From the NCBI RefSeq assembly GCF_000767615.3, contig NZ_CP009553.3, forward strand, positions 2,790,001-2,854,000: 64,000 nucleotides of DNA, read 5' to 3'. Positions 16,942-25,178 of this stretch are shown in pieces (position 1 is the first letter of the stretch; the number at the start of each line of letters is the position of its first letter). A program made the translations under genes and the position numbers. The notes beneath the pieces were generated by a model that was given only the letters and a program-made list of their open reading frames with translations, did not search any database and was not told the origin of the DNA. This DNA is from Pandoraea pnomenusa (GTDB taxonomy: Bacteria; Pseudomonadota; Gammaproteobacteria; Burkholderiales; Burkholderiaceae).

Positions 16942-18237
16942 ATGAACATCAAATATCTGCGCGCCTACCTGTACATGCCCGACGGCACACGTCGCGCGAT
17001 CGGATATCTGTCGCAATACGGCGACATCCTGCGCATGTCGTTCGATGAGGACTACATTGCCGATGCTCAGCGGCCAGTGCTCTCGCTCGCCTATCGCGGT
17101 GCCAATGAAACCGCCACGCGAGAGATTCTGGCGTCACCGCATGATGCCCGTCTCGTGCGTACCGACGGCCGCTGGCCTGTCTACTTCGAGAATTTGTTGC
17201 CCGAAGGACACAATCGGGAACGGCTCGCCGCCGAGCGCCGTTGCCCGCCTGATGACGAATTCGAATTGTTGGCGGCCGCCGGCCACGATCTGATGGGGGC
17301 GTTCGAAGTCGAGCCGGTCCCGGAACGCGAAGGCGTGCCCGACGTCGTCCATCGGTGGCACACGGCGCTCGGCCTCGAAATGGTGGAACCCGGCTTCGTG
17401 GACACGCCGGTGGAAGATGCCGCGTCGCTGCCCGGCGTCGTGACGAAGTTCTCGGCGATTCGCGACGGACGGCGCTATGTCGTGAAGCGCCACGGTCGCG
17501 CGGGATCGGTCATTCTCAAGTTGCCGACGACACGCCACCCCGATCTCGTGGAGAACGAATACACGGGCTATCAGCTCTGCGAAGCCCTGGGACTGGACTG
17601 CGCCAAGGCCGAGATCGTCTCTCGGCGCGACGCGGAGTTACCGGAGCAAGTGCCGTTCGAACACATCCTCGCCGTGCCGCGTTTCGACCGTCTGGCCGAC
17701 GGACGGCGCGTGCACATGGAAGAGTTCGCCCAGGTGCTGCAATACCCGCCGCGAAGCAAATACGGGCGTGGCCTGAACGTCGACTACACGACGATGCTGC
17801 GGGTGCTGGACCAGTTGTCCGCACAACCCGTTCGCGATGTGCGAGAGTTCCTGCGACGCCTGATCGCCTTCATTCTGATCGGCAACACCGATGCCCACCT
17901 CAAGAACTGGGCGTTGACGTATCCCGACGCCCATACACCGCAATTGGCCCCCGTCTACGATCCCGTGTGCGTTGCTGCCTTCTTCCATGACGTGCCCGAG
18001 TCGCACTACGGCGTGAACCGGGCCATCGACAAGACCTTGCGGGCATTCGACTGGACCGCGCTCGACGGTCTGCTCAAAGGCGCCGGCCTGCTTCGCGTGA
18101 GCCGGCTGACGGCAATCGCGCGCGAAACGGTGCGCGACGCCCAGGAAAGATGGCCGGCACTGCTAGAGAACGCACCTCCCGCCGTACGCGCGACGGTGCT
18201 TGAGCGCCTGAATGGCGGCGTCGCCCTGACTGCCTGA
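16942..18237 (+). CDS. hipA: HipA-family Ser/Thr kinase toxin
   Basis: A 431-residue HipA-fold protein. The N-terminal subdomain-1 (YLYMPDGTRRAIGYLSQYGD... YFENLLPEGHNRE) is followed by the kinase lobe with VVKRHG and LKLPTTRHPDLVENEY. The catalytic motif is GNTDAHLKNWAL (Asp317), followed by the metal-binding YDPV segment. HipA phosphorylates targets such as glutamyl-tRNA synthetase and drives dormancy. It pairs with hipB upstream. All visible catalytic motifs are intact, so the toxin should be active. The exact substrate cannot be deduced. Confidence 0.9.
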   Translation: MNIKYLRAYLYMPDGTRRAIGYLSQYGDILRMSFDEDYIADAQRPVLSLAYRGANETATREILASPHDARLVRTDGRWPVYFENLLPEGHNRERLAAERRCPPDDEFELLAAAGHDLMGAFEVEPVPEREGVPDVVHRWHTALGLEMVEPGFVDTPVEDAASLPGVVTKFSAIRDGRRYVVKRHGRAGSVILKLPTTRHPDLVENEYTGYQLCEALGLDCAKAEIVSRRDAELPEQVPFEHILAVPRFDRLADGRRVHMEEFAQVLQYPPRSKYGRGLNVDYTTMLRVLDQLSAQPVRDVREFLRRLIAFILIGNTDAHLKNWALTYPDAHTPQLAPVYDPVCVAAFFHDVPESHYGVNRAIDKTLRAFDWTALDGLLKGAGLLRVSRLTAIARETVRDAQERWPALLENAPPAVRATVLERLNGGVALTA

Positions 18238-18273
18238 GCTGGCCGACGTTTGCCGAGCACAACAGATCCAAAA

Positions 18274-18321
18274 AATATTACCCGGGTAATATTGAAAATC
18301 AATTAACACCCGGGTAATATT
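18274..18321 (+). promoter_or_regulatory. Perfect 20-bp palindrome plus direct repeat, candidate operator
   Basis: AATATTACCCGGGTAATATT (18274-18293) is a perfect palindrome. Its right 13 bases, CCCGGGTAATATT, recur exactly at 18309-18321, 28 bp downstream. The pair sits directly before the DUF2239 gene and is far more AT-rich than its surroundings. It has the form of a strong repressor binding site; the cognate regulator is not known. Confidence 0.65.
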
Positions 18322-18362
18322 CGTCGGTATCGACATTCATGTCATCGTTACCGGAGTCTGCC

Positions 18363-18965
18363 GTGCCCTCTGCTTCACTCGGATATACCGTCTTTCGCGA
18401 CTCGCGCCGTATTGCGTCGGGCTCGCTCGCCGATGCCGCCATCGCCTGCCAGCAGGCACTGATCGCCGACCCGCACGCCAGCGTGCTGATTTTCGACGAT
18501 CGCACCGGCGATACGCGCGATGTCGACGTGCGCGGCACCGCTGCCGACATTCGCGCACGCTACCCGGCGCCGCACGACGCCGCGCCGCCTCCGGAGGACG
18601 CGCCCGCCAAGGGACGCGGCCGCCCGAAGCTTGGCGTGGTCGCGCGCGAAGTCACGCTGCTGCCGAGACACTGGGACTGGTTGGCCGAGCAACCGGGCGG
18701 CGCCTCGGTCGCGCTGCGCAAGCTGGTCGACGAAGCGCGTCGCCAACATGCCGGGCGCGACCTGCGCAGGCGAGCGCAGGCACGGACCTACAGCTTCATG
18801 TCCACAATGGCCGGAGATCTGCCGGAGTTCGAAGAGGCTTCACGCGCGCTCTTCGCGCACGATCTCGATGCGTTCGGCATGCGGATCGCGGCATGGCCCG
18901 ATGACGTTCGCAGCCATCTGCTGCGACTGGCCTCCATGGACGATCTGGCAGACGACGTCGCGTAG
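18363..18965 (+). CDS. DUF2239 family protein, putative DNA-binding
   Basis: About 200 residues, recognised as DUF2239 from the N-terminal YTVFRDSRRIASGSLADAA and the conserved centre. The centre has an AT-hook-like basic segment (KGRGRPKLGVV) followed by a beta strand and two helices (REVTLLPRHWDWL ... SVALRKLVDEARR) that resemble a ribbon-helix-helix fold. The C-terminal half is helical. GTG at 18363 is preferred because GGAG lies 6 nt upstream; an in-frame ATG at 18339 has no ribosome site. The palindrome 40-90 bp upstream suggests autoregulation. The family has no established function. Confidence 0.85.
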   Translation: MPSASLGYTVFRDSRRIASGSLADAAIACQQALIADPHASVLIFDDRTGDTRDVDVRGTAADIRARYPAPHDAAPPPEDAPAKGRGRPKLGVVAREVTLLPRHWDWLAEQPGGASVALRKLVDEARRQHAGRDLRRRAQARTYSFMSTMAGDLPEFEEASRALFAHDLDAFGMRIAAWPDDVRSHLLRLASMDDLADDVA

Positions 18966-19171
18966 TCCCCGCCATCGCCGCACCGTATGACGACGTGACC
19001 CTGGCGTCCCCGGTCTGATCGCCGGGGCGCCGGTCAACGACCGCCCCACTGATCCGAACACCCCATGCACCGGCGGACCGCCGCACCGGACGGGCCTCGC
19101 TTTGCCTGTCGTTTGGCACACGGCTTCGCGCCGCTTCTCCCCATCCCCCCACGATCAAGGATCGCCTCATC

Positions 19172-20593
19172 ATGACACCACCGCTTGCTTCCCCACCCCG
19201 CCCGCTTTGGCGCACCTGGCTACTGATTGCCCTGCCGATGATGATGACCAACGCGCTACAGTCCCTGGCGGGTACCGTCGACGGCGTCTATCTCGGCCAT
19301 CTGATCGGCACCGATGCCATCGCCGCGGTCTCGGCATTCTTTCCCGTCTTCTTCTTTTTGCTGGCGATCGTGATCGGTCTGTCGGCCGGCGCCACCGTGA
19401 TGATCGGGCAGGCCTGGGGGGCGCGCGACGTGGTTCGCGTGCGCAACATCGCGAGTACTGCGCTGATGATGATGTTGGCTGCGGGCGTTGCCGTCAGCGT
19501 GCTTGGTGGCCTGCTCGCGACACCCATCATGCACGCCCTGGGCACACCCGCTCGCGTATTCGACGCGGCGACCGATTACGCCCGATGGATGTTCATCGGC
19601 ATGCCCGTGGTTTTCGCGCTATGGCTCACGACGTCGATGAGTCGCGGTACCGGCGACGCCATTTCGCCGCTCTTCGCCCTGCTCGTCGCCACGCTGCTGT
19701 CGCTGATTCTCACGCCGGCGTTCATTTTCGGATGGGGGCCGCTGCCGCCGTTGGGTGCGACCAGCGCCGCCGCCTCAACCTTGCTCGCGTTCGGGATTTC
19801 GCTGCTCTGGATGGCCGCTTACTGGCGTCGCAAAAACCACCCGCTGGCGCTCGCGGCCAAATTCTGGCGCCACGTGAAATGGCATCCCGCGCTGGCGCGG
19901 GGCATTCTGCGCATCGGCGTGCCAACGGCCATGCAAATGCTGACGATGGCCGTCGCCGAGATGCTGTTGCTCGGCATGATCAACCGCCACGGCGCTGACG
20001 CGACCGCCGCGTATGGCGCCGTCACCCAGGTGCTTGGCTGGCTGCAGTTGCCGGTCATGACGCTGGGCATCACGGCATCGATTCTTGGCGCGCATGCAAT
20101 CGGCGCAGGCCGAGGCGATCGCGTCGACGCGATCGTTCGCACGGGCATGCTGTGCAATCTGGGACTCACGGGCAGCCTGGTCGCCCTGGTCTACCTGGCG
20201 GCACCGACAATCATGGGTGGCTTCCTGACCGATCCGGCGGTGCTCGCTCTCGCCACGCGCCTGCTCCATACAGTGGCCTGGAGCGTGCTGGTCATGGGGA
20301 TGACGGCCGTCCTGACGGGGGCGATGCGCGCCAGCGGCAAGGTTTGGGTGCCGATGTTGCTCGGCGCCCTCGGGCTGCTGGGCGTCGAGGTGCCGGCCGC
20401 CGTGATGTTCGAGCGGATCGCCGGGTTACCGGGCATCTGGTGGGCGTATCCGCTGGCGTTCATTGCAACGCTGGTAATGCAAAGTCTTTGCTACCGCAAC
20501 TTCCGGCGCGCATCATGGCGCGCCCAGAGGAACATGAGCATGCCGGCACAGGACAGCAAGGCACCGACCCAGCCCGTCGACGTCCAGCCGTAG
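19172..20593 (+). CDS. MATE-family multidrug/Na+(H+) antiporter
   Basis: A 473-residue polytopic protein with about 12 TM helices. It opens LWRTWLLIALPMMMTNALQSLAGTVDGVYLGHLIG, the MATE N-lobe signature, and the C-lobe repeat begins ILRIGVPTAMQMLTMAVAEMLL. It exports cationic drugs or metabolites using an ion gradient. AAGGATC lies about 11 nt before the ATG. The 3' end overlaps the convergent MFS gene by 103 bp, an arrangement that would produce antisense transcripts if both are active. Confidence 0.93.
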   Translation: MTPPLASPPRPLWRTWLLIALPMMMTNALQSLAGTVDGVYLGHLIGTDAIAAVSAFFPVFFFLLAIVIGLSAGATVMIGQAWGARDVVRVRNIASTALMMMLAAGVAVSVLGGLLATPIMHALGTPARVFDAATDYARWMFIGMPVVFALWLTTSMSRGTGDAISPLFALLVATLLSLILTPAFIFGWGPLPPLGATSAAASTLLAFGISLLWMAAYWRRKNHPLALAAKFWRHVKWHPALARGILRIGVPTAMQMLTMAVAEMLLLGMINRHGADATAAYGAVTQVLGWLQLPVMTLGITASILGAHAIGAGRGDRVDAIVRTGMLCNLGLTGSLVALVYLAAPTIMGGFLTDPAVLALATRLLHTVAWSVLVMGMTAVLTGAMRASGKVWVPMLLGALGLLGVEVPAAVMFERIAGLPGIWWAYPLAFIATLVMQSLCYRNFRRASWRAQRNMSMPAQDSKAPTQPVDVQP

Positions 20594-21663
20594 CCCGCCG
20601 AAATCGCCACGCCGCCGAGCCATGCGCCGGCGGCGTTGGCCATGTTGAACGCCGAATGGTTGAGCGCCGCCGCGAGCGTCTGGGCCTCCCCTGCAACATC
20701 CATCAGCCGAATCTGTAACGCCGGCCCGATGATGATGATCGTGCCGATCGCGAGCACGTTGACGCCGGCCAGCCATGGGCTCGCCGACGTGAAGGTGAAC
20801 GCCGCGAGCAGCAACGCGGACCAGATGAGCGTGCCGCCGATGGCACGCATGAGCGACGCCGCGGCGACCAGCCGCGGGCCGATGACCGTACCGGCGACCA
20901 TGCCGACACCGAACAGGGCCAGATAAAACGGCACCCAAGGTTCGGGTACCCCCGCCACCTGCATGAGCGTGGGCTTGATATAGCTGAACACCGCGAACAT
21001 GCCGCCGAACCCGATCGCGCCAATCCCCAGCGTAAGCCAGACTTGCGAGCTTCGCAGTGCGCTCAGCTCGCGCAGCGGACTGGCGCCGTGCGGCGCCGGA
21101 GCGTCCGGTACCCACCGCCAGACCATCACAGCCGTCAATGCGCCAATCACACCTACCAGCACGAACGCCGCGCGCCAGCCAAGCCATTGGCCCAGACCGG
21201 CAGCGAGCGGCACACCAAAAAGCGTTGCCAATGTGAGCCCGAGCATGACCTGCCCCACCGCATGAACACGCCGGTGCGGCGGCACGAGCGACGCGCCCAC
21301 CAGGGCCGCCACACCGAAATAGGTGCCATGCGGCAAGCCGCTCAGGAAGCGCAACACAATGAGCGCCACGTAGTTCGGCGCCAGTGCACTGGCGAAATTA
21401 CCGACGGCAAACATCGCCATGAGTGCGATCAGGAAGGCCCGGCGCGGCAATCGCACCCCCAATACCGCGAGCAACGGTGCGCCGATCACCACCCCGAGCG
21501 CATAGGTACTGATGGCATGTCCCGCCTGCGGTATGGAAATATCGAGCCCACGGGCAACGTCGGGCAACAAGCCCATGATCACGAACTCACCCGTGCCGAT
21601 GCCGAAGCCGCCCATGGCGAGTGCGACGAATGACAACCAGACAGGAATGGACGACGGCGGCAA
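20491..21663 (-). CDS. DHA1-type MFS exporter (AraJ/YdhP-like)
   Basis: A 390-residue, 12-TM major facilitator protein. TM1 holds GFGIGTGEFVIMGLLPDVA and the motif-A loop reads GVRLPRRAFLIAL; the C-terminal domain starts near WLTLGIGAIGFGG. It is a proton-driven drug or sugar exporter of the AraJ/YdhP group. The only in-frame start is TTG at 21663. An ATG at 21704 (MSTP...) is out of frame by one base across a G5 run at 21693-21697; adding one base there would give a natural 404-residue protein. The N-terminus is therefore uncertain. Confidence 0.88.
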   Translation of the reverse strand: MPPSSIPVWLSFVALAMGGFGIGTGEFVIMGLLPDVARGLDISIPQAGHAISTYALGVVIGAPLLAVLGVRLPRRAFLIALMAMFAVGNFASALAPNYVALIVLRFLSGLPHGTYFGVAALVGASLVPPHRRVHAVGQVMLGLTLATLFGVPLAAGLGQWLGWRAAFVLVGVIGALTAVMVWRWVPDAPAPHGASPLRELSALRSSQVWLTLGIGAIGFGGMFAVFSYIKPTLMQVAGVPEPWVPFYLALFGVGMVAGTVIGPRLVAAASLMRAIGGTLIWSALLLAAFTFTSASPWLAGVNVLAIGTIIIIGPALQIRLMDVAGEAQTLAAALNHSAFNMANAAGAWLGGVAISAGYGWTSTGWVGALLSCAGMLMFLWARHDARRKLR

Positions 21664-21935
21664 GGCCTCATCCGCGTCAGCGGGAAGAACTTGGGGGTGC
21701 TCATTGCGATTCGGTGATGGCCGCCGGCGCGGCGCCGGTCAGACGGTCGATGACGGCAGGAAAAACGGCATCGGGGCGACGCAATGCCGCCACCCCGTTC
21801 GAGGGTGCCGATTTTACGTCAACACTTCGCCACCTGCAGGAAACGCTGTGCAACGCAGCATTACCAAAACCTCACAAATCCGGAGACTTTCTCCATTGCT
21901 GCGCGCCACATTACCGCATCGCAGCATTCACCCAT

Positions 21936-21963
21936 AAAAAAACCGGCCCAGTGGGTGGGCCGG
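21936..21963 (-). terminator. Rho-independent terminator of the chaB transcript
   Basis: Read on the minus strand, CCGGCCCA - CCCAC - TGGGCCGG is a perfect 8-bp GC-rich stem followed by seven T residues. It lies about 115 bp past the chaB stop. The rest of 21664-22078 holds no convincing gene and includes the promoter region of the MFS gene. Confidence 0.88.
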
Positions 21964-22078
21964 CAAGGTACGGTTGCGCTCCGGTTGCGGGAACCGGATG
22001 CAATCGTATTGGGGGTCTGCGAAGCCTACGAATCGCGGCGCGCGCACGTCGGCGTCGCACCGCGCGCTGGCCCGAGCG

Positions 22079-22321
22079 TCAGTGGTGATGTTGCTTCGCG
22101 TGCCACTGACCGGACTTGTCGTCCTTCTCGTACGTCTTTTTCACAGCAGTCCACGCTACTTTGTGAGCCGTTTCTTCGCGCGATTCATGATCCCGCCTCT
22201 CACCGGGATCCTTGTATTCGTCCCAGGCGGAATTGAAGGCCTTCAAGTAGATTTCCTGCGCATGAGACGGCAAATGGTCCTTGACGCTCGCGGGCAGTTC
22301 GTGAGTCTGTCGATAAGGCAT
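22079..22321 (-). CDS. chaB: ChaB family protein
   Basis: An 80-residue soluble protein matching the ChaB family along its length: MPYRQTHELPASVKDHLPSHAQEIYL, then AFNSAWDEY and the helical EETAHKVAWTAVKKTYEK. It ends in a His-rich tail (WHAKQHHH). ChaB was first linked to the ChaA cation antiporter, but in many bacteria, as here, it sits alone among stress genes. AAGGAGGATCGTC precedes the ATG. It is the last member of a minus-strand stress cluster and has its own terminator. Confidence 0.9.
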   Translation of the reverse strand: MPYRQTHELPASVKDHLPSHAQEIYLKAFNSAWDEYKDPGERRDHESREETAHKVAWTAVKKTYEKDDKSGQWHAKQHHH

Positions 22322-22460
22322 GACGATCCTCCTTGCATATGCGATTCACGTGCAACTCAAGCACGATCCAAACGCGCCAATCGCTTTACGCACACTTTGC
22401 GTACGCCGTTCGTACGGCTTCGATGTCAGGCACCGCACGTTCCGGCCCCGCCGCATTCGC

Positions 22461-22616
22461 TCATATGTGCCCCATCAGCACCAGCAACACGACGATCAGC
22501 ACGATCAGCCCAATACCGCCCGATGGGTAGTAGCCCCATCCGCGGCTATACGGCCAGGCGGGTACCGCACCGATCAACGCAAGAATCAAAACAATCAACA
22601 GGATGGTGCCAAGCAT
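22461..22616 (-). CDS. DUF3309 family membrane micro-protein
   Basis: A 51-residue protein of two hydrophobic helices (MLGTILLIVLILALIGAVPAW and GLIVLIVVLLVLMG) joined by a short Tyr/Gly-rich turn (SRGWGYYPSGG). This is the exact layout of the DUF3309 family, small inner-membrane proteins of unknown role common in proteobacteria near stress genes. GGGAGGAAAGTC is a strong ribosome site directly before the ATG. Confidence 0.88.
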   Translation of the reverse strand: MLGTILLIVLILALIGAVPAWPYSRGWGYYPSGGIGLIVLIVVLLVLMGHI

Positions 22617-22642
22617 GACTTTCCTCCCTTGCCGATCCGACC

Positions 22643-22905
22643 TCAGTGAAGCAAACGCGCCACCACGCCAACCCATCGAGCACGCCTGCCCTCGGAAACA
22701 TATTTTCCGGGAGGCCGCGTGGGCGGCTCCTCGACGGGCGGATCCAGCGGTCTGTCGGGCGGGGCATCGGCGTCGGTTCGTCGTCATCGGGCGGCGATTT
22801 CGGCGGCGGTGTCCCCGGCGGCTTACCCGGGTCATGGGGCTCGGGCAGGTGGGCGTACAGGCGGAGGGCCTGCGTCAACCGGCAAAATTCGAATTGACCC
22901 GGCAT
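22643..22905 (-). pseudogene. Small proline-rich gene with a single-base frameshift
   Basis: The first 50 or so codons from the ATG at 22905 read MPGQFEFCRLTQALRLYAHL and then a Pro/Asp-rich stretch (PPGTPPPKSPPDDDEPTPMP). Near 22744-22752 the reading shifts to the neighbouring frame, which continues as DPPVEEPPTRPPGKYVSEGR and ends LLH-stop at 22643. One extra base in that interval restores an 87-residue protein. The original product has no recognised domain. It lies between the PRC-barrel and DUF3309 genes on the same strand. Sequencing error and a true mutation cannot be separated here. Confidence 0.6.
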
Positions 22906-22924
22906 GCGCAATGTCTCGCCGCGC

Positions 22925-23356
22925 TCAATGCCAGTAAGGGTCGACGGTGTAATACGTATGCACCTGTTCGGCCCATTGCATGTCAGCCATGCTCGGCCAG
23001 TGATCCTTGTCGAACCCGGGCGCCTTCTTGAGCGCCTCCTTGTCGAGATTGAGAATGAAGCGCTTGTGCTCGACGTCGAGCTGGAGCGCATGCCAGGGAA
23101 TGGCGAAGAGCTTGTCTCCCATGCCAAGAAAGCCGCCGAACGACAGCACCGCGTAGGCAACCGTGCCGCGCTGCACATCGAGCATGATGTGCTTGACCTT
23201 GCCGAGGCTCTCCCCGGCGGGATTCACCACATCTTCGGCATCGAGCGAGTCGGCGGCCATCACCGACGGGCCCGGACCGTCGGGCAACTCGTGCGAAGTT
23301 CCAACGATGCGGGCGCCTGATTGGGGCGTTTGTCCCCGTTCGGATTGCATGGTCAT
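22925..23356 (-). CDS. PRC-barrel domain protein
   Basis: A 143-residue soluble protein with one PRC-barrel (about residues 32-105): ADSLDAEDVVNPAGESLGKV, IMLDVQRGTVAYAVLSFGGFLGMG and the typical FAIPWHALQL. The C-terminal part (YYTVDPYWH) is common in general-stress versions of the family. GGAGG lies 5 nt before the second of three clustered ATGs (23359, 23356, 23350), so 23356 was chosen. It is the head of a short run of same-strand stress genes. The molecular role is unknown. Confidence 0.88.
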   Translation of the reverse strand: MTMQSERGQTPQSGARIVGTSHELPDGPGPSVMAADSLDAEDVVNPAGESLGKVKHIMLDVQRGTVAYAVLSFGGFLGMGDKLFAIPWHALQLDVEHKRFILNLDKEALKKAPGFDKDHWPSMADMQWAEQVHTYYTVDPYWH

Positions 23357-23444
23357 CATTTCCTCCTTCGTCCAGTGAATTGGGGACGCGCGAGCGCTTG
23401 CGGATCGCGAGACCTCGCGCGCCTTCGACGTGGCGAGAATGCGA

Positions 23445-23807
23445 TTACTTGCCCGACACCTTGATGTCGTCCTTGACGTCGACAACCCCGTCAACGCCCT
23501 TGACCGTATCCACGACCAGCGTCCTCTGCGCCGACTGCGGCACCGACCCGGTCAGGTGCACCACGCCATGGCGCGTCGTGACGTGGACCTTGGTCGACGG
23601 CACGTCCTTCTTGGCGAGCAGCTCGGCCTTCACCTTCGCGGTCAGCGCGGCGTCGTCGATCTTGCGCCCGGTATCGCCCATGGCACCGCTTGCCGTCGCG
23701 TTGTCGGCGATCTTGATGATCCCGCCCTGGTCCAGGGCATGCGCGGCAATGCCGGTCGTTGCGAGCGCACCGGCCATAACGAGCTTGAGCAGATTGGCGT
23801 GTTTCAT
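23445..23807 (-). CDS. Periplasmic BON-domain protein (OsmY-like)
   Basis: A 120-residue exported protein. A signal peptide (MKHANLLKLVMAGALATTGIAAHA) is followed by a single BON domain (about 50-118) with DDAALTAKVKAELL, the beta strand VHVTTRHGVVHLTGSV and VDGVVDVKDDIKV. BON domains bind phospholipid surfaces and are typical of osmotic-shock proteins. CGGGAGGTCAACA gives a strong ribosome site for the ATG at 23807. It lies 49 bp after the larger BON protein gene on the same strand. Confidence 0.9.
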   Translation of the reverse strand: MKHANLLKLVMAGALATTGIAAHALDQGGIIKIADNATASGAMGDTGRKIDDAALTAKVKAELLAKKDVPSTKVHVTTRHGVVHLTGSVPQSAQRTLVVDTVKGVDGVVDVKDDIKVSGK

Positions 23808-23856
23808 TGTTGACCTCCCGAAGTTGAGTGAAAAAAGCAAATGCGGTGTTGCCGCG

Positions 23857-24816
23857 TCAGATCTTGTGGCCCTCCTGACTCTCGCCGGGCCGGCTCATGG
23901 CCTTGCCGCGGCGTTCGTGCAACTGGTTGTCCACGCCTCGCACGCCGGGGACTTTTGAGACCACGGTCTGCACGACGTGCTGCATCCATCGTTCGGGCAC
24001 ATGGCCCGTGAGCAGGGTCAGCCCCGAGGTCACCGTCACGTCGACGTGCGAGACGTCCAGATCGTGCGCGTCGCGCAAGGCCGCGCGCACCTGCTCCCGC
24101 ACGGCGACATCGGAGGGCGACGGGCCACGCGAGCGGGCCTGAACCGATGCATGAGCCGTCTGCTGCGGCGCTCCCGACACACCGGACACCTTTGCTGCCG
24201 TCCCGCTCACGCGCCCTTGCCCACCGCTACGGCCCCGACTCCCTTTTGCCTGTCCGTCCTGTCCCGCCTGTCCCGCCGATCGCGGTTCGGCCTTCGCATG
24301 CTGTTGCGCCGTGTCGGCGCCGACCGTTCCCTCGGGCCATTCGACCCGGCGGGCCTGCGAGAGGCTGCTGCCCGGCGGTACCTGGCCCGCGGTATCCCGC
24401 CCCGTGCCCGCGTAATCGTCGTGCGGTCCATATGCGCTTTGCCGCCCGAATCGCGGGTGGTCGCCCGGTGCGGCATCCGCGGGCCCGTAGCCGCTCTCCT
24501 CGCCATGAGCGATCTCCGGGGCATACCCGTGACCGCCCGCCAAATCCTTTGCGACGCGCTTCGCCTCGCCCGCCTTGGGGGACGACGCCCCCAACCAGGC
24601 GGGATCCGATTGCGCCTGCGCATGGGCGATTTGCGCGTCGCGGGCGACCGACTGGCGCGCCTCATGCGATTGCCCTTCGCTTTCGTTGTCGAATGCCGAC
24701 GCCTGCGCACCGTGCGTCTCGGCGTCTCCATCTTCATGCGTGAGGGCATGCTGCTGGTGCTGCATCCCCTCGTCCTCGTCGGGCAACGACGGCACCGCAC
24801 GCGTACGCTTCGCCAT
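23857..24816 (-). CDS. BON-domain protein with a long disordered N-terminus
   Basis: A 319-residue protein beginning MAKRTRAVPSLPDEDEGMQH. Residues 1-235 are low-complexity, rich in Gln, Ala, Gly, His, Ser and Asp, with no signal peptide, so it is probably cytoplasmic. A BON domain closes the protein (about 240-305: VREQVRAALRDAHDLDVSHV and VTSGLTLLTGHVPERW). The ribosome site GAGGAGGTTGTC precedes the ATG. The combination of a long hydrophilic disordered arm with one lipid-binding module suggests a desiccation- or osmoprotectant-like scaffold, which is inference only. Confidence 0.85.
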   Translation of the reverse strand: MAKRTRAVPSLPDEDEGMQHQQHALTHEDGDAETHGAQASAFDNESEGQSHEARQSVARDAQIAHAQAQSDPAWLGASSPKAGEAKRVAKDLAGGHGYAPEIAHGEESGYGPADAAPGDHPRFGRQSAYGPHDDYAGTGRDTAGQVPPGSSLSQARRVEWPEGTVGADTAQQHAKAEPRSAGQAGQDGQAKGSRGRSGGQGRVSGTAAKVSGVSGAPQQTAHASVQARSRGPSPSDVAVREQVRAALRDAHDLDVSHVDVTVTSGLTLLTGHVPERWMQHVVQTVVSKVPGVRGVDNQLHERRGKAMSRPGESQEGHKI

Positions 24817-25178
24817 GACAACCTCCTCGACTGCCGCTCGGGTCCCGGCAATGGCTTCTGCATTCGGATCCGAACTGTTGAAATCGATTGTAGATAGCCA
24901 GGTTTCCCAAGCGAATCGGCGGAATCTGAAAGATGTGTAGGTGGACGCTGGCACGCTTCGATGCGTAGAAACGCCATCGAAACGCCCCCATCTCAACGAT
25001 AGACAAAGCGCTTGAAAATCAAAGGACTGCAAGACCTACTAAAAGTCTTGCTCGAGCATGGGTGCGGGGCCGGGTATGGACGAATCGCGCCCTTCGGATC
25101 GTGCAACATCGGAGAATTCCTACAGGCAGCCGCAGGCGCCGCATTGCGCGGCGCCTCCCTCGCCTTCGGCGCGCCGGT
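24817..25178. other. Intergenic region of about 360 bp
   Basis: It lies between the BON gene (starts 24816, minus) and the diguanylate cyclase stop (25179, minus) and so should hold the BON promoter. A perfect 7-bp inverted repeat, GCAAGAC (25029-25035) and GTCTTGC (25045-25051), is present. No convincing gene was seen on either strand. Confidence 0.5.

Noticed and set aside
21512..22236. Plus-strand frames between the MFS gene and chaB
   Set aside because: They run through promoters and a terminator, lack ribosome sites and have no protein-like composition.
22719..23320. Plus-strand frames opposite the PRC-barrel and proline-rich genes
   Set aside because: Antisense to well-supported minus-strand genes; no ribosome sites or domains.
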